From the NCBI RefSeq assembly GCF_963675815.1, contig NZ_OY776574.1, positions 1,358,001 through 1,422,000 on the forward strand: DNA of 64,000 nucleotides, written 5' to 3'. The DNA comes from an uncultured Desulfuromusa sp. Its GTDB lineage: Bacteria > Desulfobacterota > Desulfuromonadia > Desulfuromonadales > Geopsychrobacteraceae. Under the pieces are notes generated by a model, which saw only the letters and a list, made by a program, of their open reading frames with translations, searched no databases and had not been told where the DNA came from. Made by a program: the position numbers and the translations under genes. Position 1 is the first letter of the stretch; the number at the start of each line of letters is the position of its first letter. Positions 8,154 to 16,800 of the stretch are shown here, one piece after another.

Positions 8154-8401
8154 TGAGTGCGAACATAAAACACATCAATTATTTAGTCAATCATTTGCTG
8201 ATTCAAGAGTCACCTGCAGCGATGGAAAAGGCTTTACGTGACCTTCTCACGACCAGTGAGTTGATTGACGTTGCCAACCGTCTGCAGATTTTTGAAATGC
8301 TGGAGCAGGGGATTCCGCAACGGCAGATTGCGGATCGATTGGGCGTTGGTATTGCTACGGTCACGCGGGGATCCAATACCTTGAAGCAGCGGGACCGGTG
8401 A
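8153..8401 (+). CDS. TrpR-family transcriptional repressor
   Basis: An 82-residue all-helical protein of the Trp repressor superfamily. Its C-terminal half has the helix-turn-helix GIPQRQIADRLGVGIATVTR followed by GSNTLK, nearly identical to the DNA-reading part of E. coli TrpR (GAGIATITRGSNSLK). The middle (TTSELIDVANRLQIFEMLEQG) matches the TrpR core ([22 protein letters not shown]). TrpR uses L-tryptophan as corepressor. Here the divergent aromatic amino acid operon makes an aromatic effector likely. ATG 8153 has no visible ribosome site, and the promoter predicts a leaderless transcript. It is shorter at the C-terminus than E. coli TrpR (108 aa). Confidence 0.85.
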   Translation: MSANIKHINYLVNHLLIQESPAAMEKALRDLLTTSELIDVANRLQIFEMLEQGIPQRQIADRLGVGIATVTRGSNTLKQRDR

Positions 8402-8437
8402 AAAATGTTCAGAATAGGGGCTGTTTTTGTCTCCAGT

Positions 8438-8788
8438 TCAATTGAGAAGTTTATTGACAAGAGGAAATAGCGTTTCAAAGTCGATTGGTTTACTTATGGT
8501 ATGATCGGCACCCAAGTCCTTGGAGATATCAAAAAACTCAGTGCTTGAACTCATCACAATGATAGGGAGTTTGTTCGACACCTCTCGAATTTCAGACAAG
8601 GTTTCAATCCCTTCTTTGCCATCCATAAAAATATCAAGAATGACAAGATCGATGGGCCGACTTTTGATCATTTCCACGGCATCAGTGCCCGAGTCAAGCT
8701 CAACAATCTGATATCCTTCTTCTTCAAGCCCTACCCGAATCACCACCCGAATTGTTGGATCATCATCAATAACCAGAATGCATTTCAT
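8438..8788 (-). CDS. Stand-alone response regulator receiver (CheY-like)
   Basis: A 116-residue single REC domain. It has acidic residues in the N-terminal VIDDDPT, the phosphoacceptor Asp in PIDLVILDIFMDGKEG, Ser/Thr in IIVMSSS and Lys in TISKPIDF. No output domain follows, so it should act through protein contacts or as a phosphate shuttle. Its ATG overlaps the stop of the hybrid kinase gene upstream (ATGA), which makes it the natural partner of that kinase. Confidence 0.93.
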   Translation of the reverse strand: MKCILVIDDDPTIRVVIRVGLEEEGYQIVELDSGTDAVEMIKSRPIDLVILDIFMDGKEGIETLSEIREVSNKLPIIVMSSSTEFFDISKDLGADHTISKPIDFETLFPLVNKLLN

Positions 8789-11700
8789 TGATCTTCTCCC
8801 TTAAATTTTTCAATAACAGCCAGAGCACCTTCCCTTGCGATTTTGACATGATTATGCAGCTGCCGTCGCAATTCAGCCGTATCCTCTATGGGTTCTTCTG
8901 TTCGGAGTATCTTAGACCATGTGTCAGCGAACTCTGCAAGATCGACAGCTCCCACCGTGGCCGCACTTCCCTTGAGGGTATGAAACTTTTTATATGCACC
9001 AAGCATGTCATGAGCCTCCAGACACCGATCGAATTCTGCAACAAGATTGGAGGTCGTTTCCAATAGACTCTCCAGTGCGATGACATAGAGATATGTTTTT
9101 CCGCCGAGGCGCTTCAGTGCGGCTTGTGTATCCAATCCGGACGGCGTGTTGCTGGAATCCAGCTGCCTTTTTTCTTTTTCGCCGGCTTCTTTGACAGTGT
9201 CGTTATCCGGTACCGCTACAGGCTTGAGGTGGTGCATGAGAACTCCTTGTAGCTGAATTTCGTCCAGGGGTTTAGCGAGATGGTCATTCATCCCGGCAGC
9301 TTGCGAGGCATCATGGTCATCTGCCTGGACTGCAGCACTCAGTGCAATAATTGGAATATCCCGATTAAACTCGCGGATAGACCGGGTGGCTTCGTATCCA
9401 TCCATGACCGGCATTTGAATGTCCATGAGAACCAGATCGTAGGCACTGTTTTTACAGGCCGTCACCGCTTCCTGTCCATTTTCTACCAGAGTCACGTCAC
9501 AACCGAAATTGCAAAGAAGTTCTTTAATAACAATTTGGTTGACGGGGGTGTCTTCAGCGACCAGCACAGAGCCACTGAAGTGCTTCCACGCCCCGGGAGA
9601 AATGTTCCGGCTGTCCGGAACATCGACCGGCACTGCATCGCTCTGTTTCAAAATGACCGTAAAGTGAAAGCTGCTGCCTTCCCCAAGCTGGCTTTCCGCC
9701 CAGATTTTGCCTCCCATCAGCTCACTCAGTCGTTTGCAGATAGAAAGACCCAGCCCCGTACCGCCGTACTTGCGGGTATCGGAGGCATCTTTTTGCGTAA
9801 AAGGTTGAAACAGATGGTCAATAGCGCTGGACTCGATGCCGATACCGGTATCCGAGACACTGAATTTTATCGTCAGTTCTTCATTTCTCTGCTCTACCAG
9901 TTCGGCACGTATGGTGATTTCACCCTGATCGGTAAATTTGATGGCATTGGCGACAAGGTTGTTGAGGATTTGTTGCAAACGGTACGCATCGCCTTCCAGA
10001 CTGTCGGGGATTTTTGCATCCAGATATGCATCTAATTCGATCCCTTTATCCTCAGCCAAAAAAGTGAATTGTGCTGTAACCTGTTCCAGCAAACGATCCA
10101 GAAAGAATGGAGTGGATTCAAGTTCAAGCTTGCCGGCTTCGATTTTGGAGTAGTTGAGGATATCGTTAATCATTGTCAGTAAGGTTTTTGAAGCACTCAT
10201 AGCCTGCTTGAGGTAGCCGCGCTGTTGTTCCGTCAGATCGGTCCGCAAGGCCAGATTGGTCAGGCCGATCATACCATTGAGGGGCGTGCGAATCTCATGG
10301 CTCACGGTTGCCAGAAAGTTGGACTTGGCCTGGCTGGCTGCTTCGGCAGCCGATTTGGCTTCAATCAGCTCGGTCAGGTCGGAATAGATGCCCATCATCC
10401 CGTAAACATTGCCATTGTCATCTTTCAAGGGAACTTTCGACGTGTTGACCCAAATGACCTTTCCATTGTCCTGAGTTTGCGGTTCAATAATATTGATCTT
10501 GCTTTCTCCTGTATCCATCACCTGTTGATCATCTGCTCGATACATTTCAGCTTCATTTTTCCAGACCATGTCGTAATCGTCTTTGCCGATCAGGTCCTGT
10601 TCATTTGTCAATGAGGCATCTTGAGCAAACAAGTTGTTGCAACCCAGGTACCTTAACTCCTTGTCTTTCCAAAAGACTCTGGCCGGGAGATTATTGACAA
10701 TATTTTTAAGTAACCTGCTTTGTTCTTTTTGCAATTCAAGGGTTCTGGAAAGCAGCTCTTTGTTTTTCAGCGGCACGGTAATATCTTGAAATGTCACCAC
10801 TGCACCGGTCACCTGACCTTCTTCGATTTTCGGAGCGCAAACATAGCTGATCGGGAAAGAGGTCCCATCTTTGCGCCAGAATAGATCTTCATCAATCCGG
10901 TAAGTCTGACCTTCCTGGATTGAGCGATAGACATGACATTCCTCTTCAGGACGAGGGCTGCCATCTGCGCGGCTATGGTGTATTAACGGATGATGCCGCT
11001 GCCCTTTCATTTCCTCTTTGCTCCAGCCCAGCATCTGTTCCGCCGCAGGGTTCATAACTGTGGTGTTTCCGTTTCGGTCAACACCGAAGATGCCATCACC
11101 AATCGATGAAAGAATCAGTTCATTTTCCTGATTGAGGCGCTGGTGCTCTTGTTCGGCCAACTTCCGATCCGATATGTCTTTGGCAAAGGTTATGAAGTGG
11201 GCCGGGAACTCGGCTGTGGGTTCTCGGTAGGAAACCGTCATTTCCACAGGAAGCGCATGTCCTTCGCGGTGCTCATAGAGTGTTTCAAAAATTATGTGAC
11301 CGGCATCGCGAATCTTATCTCGCAGGAGTAAGAAATCTTCGCGGCTCAGTCCATGGTCAAGATCCCAGATATGCTGGCTTAACAGTTCTTCTTCCGAGTA
11401 TCCCAGCAATGCCGTTGTATTCTGATTGACAAAGATTAAACGTCCGCTGTCATAATCGACCCAGTGAACATCGATCCCACTGCGGTCAATTGCGGTGACG
11501 GTGTTGTTGAGATTATCGACGGATTCTGACAGTTTTTGAGTGAACTGGGCCCGTTTTCTTAGAAAAGCATAGACCGCCAGAGTTACAAGGATTGCTATCG
11601 TTGTCAGCATCAGCCCCAGCTGCTGATAGGTCTGCCGAAGCGAAGCAATTGGATTTGACTCATCAATCATGCTCAGATAGATAGCGGTTTGAGTGCCTCT

Positions 11701-12570
11701 GATATTTTCAACCGGCAAAATGGAGATGACAGAACCGGCAGAGAAAATTGATCCTGCTTTTCCTTGTCCCATCAAGCTTGCAAGTTTTCTTTGCTGTTGA
11801 GAACCCACCCGAAGGTAAATTTCCTGGAAATTGGAAGGTTGGTGAGCCGGCTCTCGATGCAGGAACTGATCATTTAACACACAGGTGTGAAAGTCTGACG
11901 CTATGCGCGGCCAAAAAGGTTTATCCTTGATTGCTTTGCTGAAAATAATATCAATGGAGTTACGGCTCTCTGATTCGATATCATCACGAATAGACTGAAA
12001 TGAAAGCACGAATTCAACACTTCCGAGATGTGACCCGTTGCTGTCATTTAAAGGGTAGATATAACGGTAACCGTTAATATGAATGCCGGCTTCAAACCCT
12101 TCGACATACGTTCTGGTACGATTTGCCAAGTCCACCGAGAAGCGTGTCTTTACCAGGCTGTCACCATACTCAAGGGGTTTATGCATCCTCAGAAAGCTGG
12201 TGCTGTCCGGCAAATGAAAATGCATTTGTTTTAAGTTCTGTGCTTTGAGAGAGATATAATATGGTTCCATTTTTTTGAAAAGTTGCTGCCTGACCGTATC
12301 ACTGACTGCAGGGTCAGGGTTATTCGCCTGCCGATAAAAAGCCAGAAACTCCGGCTGGTTGATGACCGAATGGAAGGTATAATCTGCCAATTTTCGGTAT
12401 GAACTTTTGGCCTTGTCGAAGGAATCAAGCAATAGTGCTGTATGCTGGTCGAGGATCGCGGCCTCTTTGTCCCGGTATGGTAGCCATAAAAACAGAACCA
12501 TGACTGTTTCCAGAACGATAAACAGCAGGAATGCCGATAGCAGGTCATGACGATTTGAAAGATTTCTCAT
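8785..12570 (-). CDS. Hybrid sensor histidine kinase (dCache-like, 3 PAS, REC, Hpt)
   Basis: A 1261-residue inner-membrane hybrid kinase. One TM helix near residues 10-30 and another near 325-350 bracket a periplasmic region of about 290 residues that resembles double-Cache-type sensors (MHFHLPDSTSFLRMHKP). Then come three PAS domains (about 355-475, 485-605, 625-750). HisKA follows with phosphoacceptor FLATVSHEIRTPLNGM, then HATPase_c with N-box NNLVANAIKFT and G-box GGTGLGLSICKRL. A receiver with YDLVLMDIQMPVMDG and a C-terminal Hpt with FHTLKGSAATVGA complete it. It can run an internal His-Asp-His relay and pass phosphate to the coupled CheY-like protein or the nearby HD-GYP regulator. The ligand is unknown. 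Confidence 0.93.
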   Translation of the reverse strand: MRNLSNRHDLLSAFLLFIVLETVMVLFLWLPYRDKEAAILDQHTALLLDSFDKAKSSYRKLADYTFHSVINQPEFLAFYRQANNPDPAVSDTVRQQLFKKMEPYYISLKAQNLKQMHFHLPDSTSFLRMHKPLEYGDSLVKTRFSVDLANRTRTYVEGFEAGIHINGYRYIYPLNDSNGSHLGSVEFVLSFQSIRDDIESESRNSIDIIFSKAIKDKPFWPRIASDFHTCVLNDQFLHREPAHQPSNFQEIYLRVGSQQQRKLASLMGQGKAGSIFSAGSVISILPVENIRGTQTAIYLSMIDESNPIASLRQTYQQLGLMLTTIAILVTLAVYAFLRKRAQFTQKLSESVDNLNNTVTAIDRSGIDVHWVDYDSGRLIFVNQNTTALLGYSEEELLSQHIWDLDHGLSREDFLLLRDKIRDAGHIIFETLYEHREGHALPVEMTVSYREPTAEFPAHFITFAKDISDRKLAEQEHQRLNQENELILSSIGDGIFGVDRNGNTTVMNPAAEQMLGWSKEEMKGQRHHPLIHHSRADGSPRPEEECHVYRSIQEGQTYRIDEDLFWRKDGTSFPISYVCAPKIEEGQVTGAVVTFQDITVPLKNKELLSRTLELQKEQSRLLKNIVNNLPARVFWKDKELRYLGCNNLFAQDASLTNEQDLIGKDDYDMVWKNEAEMYRADDQQVMDTGESKINIIEPQTQDNGKVIWVNTSKVPLKDDNGNVYGMMGIYSDLTELIEAKSAAEAASQAKSNFLATVSHEIRTPLNGMIGLTNLALRTDLTEQQRGYLKQAMSASKTLLTMINDILNYSKIEAGKLELESTPFFLDRLLEQVTAQFTFLAEDKGIELDAYLDAKIPDSLEGDAYRLQQILNNLVANAIKFTDQGEITIRAELVEQRNEELTIKFSVSDTGIGIESSAIDHLFQPFTQKDASDTRKYGGTGLGLSICKRLSELMGGKIWAESQLGEGSSFHFTVILKQSDAVPVDVPDSRNISPGAWKHFSGSVLVAEDTPVNQIVIKELLCNFGCDVTLVENGQEAVTACKNSAYDLVLMDIQMPVMDGYEATRSIREFNRDIPIIALSAAVQADDHDASQAAGMNDHLAKPLDEIQLQGVLMHHLKPVAVPDNDTVKEAGEKEKRQLDSSNTPSGLDTQAALKRLGGKTYLYVIALESLLETTSNLVAEFDRCLEAHDMLGAYKKFHTLKGSAATVGAVDLAEFADTWSKILRTEEPIEDTAELRRQLHNHVKIAREGALAVIEKFKGEDQ

Positions 12571-12726
12571 CGTTGTTCTCTTAACGGAAGATCCATTGCA
12601 GTTTCTAAGAGTGCAATGATGACCGTTTTGGGGGGATAAGTTTTTTTAAAAATTTTGGTGCCGGGTGGTCTATTGTTAACGGTCTGTATCCGCGACTTAT
12701 CACTCATTTCCCACTCCGCGTGTATT

Positions 12727-13761
12727 TTATAATTCGCTGTGTTTTGTGAAGATCTCGGCAAACCGATCTGCAATATTTTCAAAGGATTTCAATAGATCCG
12801 GATCAAAATGCTGTGGAAGTGTACGGCCATCGCCTTTAAGGATGATCGACATGGTTTTTTGATGATCAAAAGCCGGCTTATAGGGTCTTATACTGCGTAA
12901 TGCATCGTATTGATCAGCAATATTCATAATCCGGGCGGTGAGCGGAATGTCCTGTCCGGAGAGCTTATTGGGGTAACCGCTACCATCCCAGCGCTCATGG
13001 TGACATTGGGCAATTTCAACAGCCATTTCCAGAAAAGGGGAATGTGAGCCGGAAAGAATTTTGGCACCGATCTCAGCATGGGTTTTCATCACCTCCCATT
13101 CGGCGTCATCCAGTGGCCCTTTCTTTAACAGAATAGCGTCCGGTATCGCGACCTTACCGATGTCATGCATTGGGGACGCATAGAAAATTTCATCACAAAA
13201 CTTTTCCGGCATACCTATGCTTTTGGCAAGCTCTTGTGAATAGTGACTGATTCGCTTAATGTGAGCACCGGTATCCTCGTCTTTATATTCAGAGGCGAGG
13301 GTCAAACGATGGATCGTATCGATATAACCTTCACGGAGCTGCTCGGTCCTCTGGGACACCAATTCTTCGAGACGCTCATGATGAAGATGCAGAGCCATGT
13401 GGTTTCTAACCCGTTGCAAAAGAATCGGTGGGTTGATCGGTTTGGTAATATAGTCGACCGCGCCGATTTCCAACCCCATGGTTTCATCTTCTGACTGGCC
13501 CATTGAGGTTAGAAACAGGACGGGAATACTGCTGGTTGATTCCTCCTGTTTAATCTGTTTGCAGACCTCGTAACCATCCATCCCCGGCATCATGATGTCG
13601 AGCAAAATCAGGTCCGGCTGATTCTCTGATGAAATCAGGGCAAGGGCGTCGGGACCGTTGGTTGCAATACTGATGTGATATTCATCCTTAAGCAGTTCGT
13701 TGATGATTTTGATGTTGATCGCAGTATCATCAACGACCAGAATTCTGCGTTTATTCATCAT
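12727..13761 (-). CDS. Response regulator with HD-GYP phosphodiesterase domain (RpfG-like)
   Basis: About 344 residues. The N-terminal receiver has VVDDTAINI, the phosphoacceptor in PDLILLDIMMPGMDG, and Lys in YITKPINPP. The C-terminal HD-GYP domain has HIKRISHYSQ, the metal-binding HDIGKVAIPD, CHHERWDGSGYP and IADQYDALRS, all typical of active cyclic-di-GMP phosphodiesterases. The start at 13761 (or 13758) sits 5-8 nt after GGGAGG. A longer frame to 13842 lacks a family match. It lies between the two hybrid kinases, so it is the probable output of the island: changing c-di-GMP levels. Confidence 0.93.
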   Translation of the reverse strand: MMNKRRILVVDDTAINIKIINELLKDEYHISIATNGPDALALISSENQPDLILLDIMMPGMDGYEVCKQIKQEESTSSIPVLFLTSMGQSEDETMGLEIGAVDYITKPINPPILLQRVRNHMALHLHHERLEELVSQRTEQLREGYIDTIHRLTLASEYKDEDTGAHIKRISHYSQELAKSIGMPEKFCDEIFYASPMHDIGKVAIPDAILLKKGPLDDAEWEVMKTHAEIGAKILSGSHSPFLEMAVEIAQCHHERWDGSGYPNKLSGQDIPLTARIMNIADQYDALRSIRPYKPAFDHQKTMSIILKGDGRTLPQHFDPDLLKSFENIADRFAEIFTKHSEL

Positions 13762-13884
13762 AGATGCCTCCCTCTGGCAGGTTGCAGAAAAGTCCATGTC
13801 AGGAGCTTTTTCAAGCTCAGGAGAAAATTGGGATTTTCTCATTCTGAATTCTCAGAAACCTGCTTTTAACCATTCTTTTGATGT

Positions 13885-16800
13885 TTATCCCCCGATGTTC
13901 AACTCTATCTGTTTCAAAATTTTATCTGCAGTTTTGAAATCCAGGCTATCGATTGCCTCGGCCAGTTGATCAGTCCCATCCGGATCCCATGCAGCCAACA
14001 CTTTACGAATATCAGCGAACGCATCTTCTGCGGCCATATCGCTGAGTTTTAAAAGATCTTTTAATTTCGAAATCCGGGAAGCGACATCGGAATCCTCAAT
14101 AGTTGCTGCCAGCATTGATTCATCTCCCCCGGCAGCCGCTTCGGTTAAGGCTATTTCAAGTTCCGTGAGCAGTGGCTGGAGGCGCTGACAGGTTATTGAA
14201 AGAGCAGATTCAATGGTTGTGTCTTCCCGTTTTGCGTTGAGAGCATTTTCCAGGTTCTCTGCGGATTGTTGGAGTTCCAGAGCGCCTAAACTGCCTGCAA
14301 GTCCTTTTAGTGTATGCGCTTTACGCTGAGTGGCAGAGTGGTCTTTGTCATTCAGCATTTTTTTCATGTCATCTGAGAATTCAGCGAAATCCGTGTGAAA
14401 ATCTTTCAGTAGCTGCAGATACAGACGCTTGTTGCCGTTGACCCGTTTCAACCCCAGTTCAAAATCAATCCCTGGGATATTTTCAGGCAGCCAATTCTCA
14501 GTGATATCCGGCGTTGTTAGCGTTTTTCTGTCCGGACTGCTTTCTCCTGATTGTGAGGAGATGTTTTTTGTTGCCATGATGTGGCGGCTCAGACAGGCGT
14601 AAAGCTTTTCAGACTCGACCGGTTTCGTAATATAGTCATTCAAGCCGTTTTCCAGGCTCTTCTGCCGATCTCCTGCCATCGCATTTGCGGTCATCGCAAT
14701 GATGGGCAATTGAACATATTTATTGCCGAGACGTCTGATCAGTTTTGTCGCTTCCAGGCCATCCATGACCGGCATCTGGATATCCATGAGAATCGCATCA
14801 AACTCTGATTTCTGGACCTCATTGATGGCGACAAAGCCGTTCTCGGCGACGGTAATATCTGCACCCTGAGATTCCAGTAGTTCTAGTGCAATCTGCTGGT
14901 TCAGCTTGTTGTCTTCAACAAGCAGAATTTTTGCACCCTGCAATGCGGCAAAGATTTTTTCCTTGCGGGCAAGTTTTTTCATGGGATCAGCTTTGTCGGA
15001 ATCCTCACTTAAGACTCCTAGTATGGTATCCAACAGAGATGATGCCGTCAGCGGTTTCTCGATAAATCCTTCCAGTCCGATTTTCTCAAGCTGGGGGAAA
15101 ATTTCTTCCCGGGCAAAGGCCGTTGCCATGATGACGAGAGGGATGTTTTTGAGTTTTTTACTCTCCTTGATCCTTCTGCTTGCTTCCAGTCCGTCCATGA
15201 CCGGCATTTTCCAGTCCATGATAACCAGGCTGAAGGGATCAGACTGGTCGCATTTTTCAAGAGTGGTCAAAGCTTCTTTGCCGTTCTCGGCAGCCTCGGT
15301 GCGAAACCCGATCGTGTTGAGGTAGCCCAGGGCAATGTTACGGGCTGCCTGGTTGTCATCAACCACAAGGGCTCTCTTGCCGATAAGATCGTCTTTGAGA
15401 ATGGTTGTCTTGCGGGCTTCAGAGGCAGAAACAGGCAGTTTTGCCGTGAACCAGAACAGGCTCCCCTCACCATATTTGCTCTCAACACCGATTGTTCCCC
15501 CCATCATTTCACATAAGCGCCGACAGATGGTCAGGCCAAGCCCAGTGCCTCCAAATCTCCGGGTTGTGGATGTGTCTGCCTGGTTGAATGCTTGAAATAG
15601 CCGACTGATATGTTCCTGAGTCAGCCCAATCCCGGTATCCGCAACTGAAAACTTCAGGAAAACGTCTGTTGCCGTTTTCTCCATCACCTCAATCGAGACA
15701 GTAATCTCACCTTTATCTGTGAACTTCACTGCGTTGCTGCAGAGATTAATCAGAATCTGGCCAAGTCTCAGTGGATCTCCGATCAGGTACAGCGGCACAT
15801 CGCTGTTGGTATCAAATAAAACTTCAAGCCCTTTTTCTTCTGCCTTGCCGACAATGAGGTTGCTGAGATTGGTGAGGACTTCATCAAGGGAGAACTCTAT
15901 AGCCTCCATGTTGAGCTTGCCGGCCTCAATCTTGGAGAAATCAAGAATTTCATCGATAATACCAAGCAGTAATTTTGCCGACCGGTCAATTTTTTTAAGG
16001 TAATCCTGTTGTTTGGGATTAAGGTCGGTTTTAAGAGCCAGATGGCTCATTCCCATGATGGCGTTCATGGGGGTTCTTATTTCATGGGACATATTAGCCA
16101 GGAAATGACTTTTTGCCTGAGTCGCAGCTTCTGCAGATTCTTTTGCTTGCAGAAGATCGATTGCGGCATTTCTGGAGATGGTCACATTGCGAAAACTCCA
16201 AACCCGGCCGATAATCTGATCATCAAGGCGCTGTGGTCTTGAATAGCGTTCCAATATTTGCCCATCGTTGAGGAAAAGCGTATCAAAACTCTCTTCCTCC
16301 GGATTGGTATAAAGGTATTTGATCCGTTCCAGAAACGTTTCCGGGTCCGCAAGCTGAGCAAATACGGCATCCAATAAAGGTTTGTCATCTCCTCCTTCCG
16401 CCAATTCGCGCTCAAGGTTCCAAATTTCCAGAAATCTCGTGTTAAAGGCCGTTATCTTCATATTCAAATCAACGACCAGAATGCCGTCGGATGTTGATTC
16501 AATCGTGGCGAGCAGCTTAGAGGTATATTCGCTGATACTTTGAGACATGGAATTGAAAGCAGTCGCCAACTCACCGATCTCATCTTTGGAGGAAAGGTCG
16601 ATATGGTGTGAATAGTCCCCTTTTTTGATATTTTGAGCCCCTTCTGCTAAGACCGACAGGGGAAATACGATCCGTTTTTGCAGCAGAAAAAAAACATTGA
16701 TAGCAAAAACGATGGTGCTGGCAATCAGCAACATAATGCCTAAAACAATGGCCTGACTGCGTCTATGTAAATGTTGTTCATTATCGGCTATGCGCCATTT

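Noticed and set aside
8719..8812. Separate promoter for the CheY-like gene
   Set aside because: Its start overlaps the kinase stop (ATGA) and I see no -35/-10 pair near it; coupled translation explains it better.
12567..12782. A 71-codon frame between the hybrid kinase and the HD-GYP gene
   Set aside because: It overlaps the HD-GYP end, has no recognisable domain, and its composition is unlike a protein.
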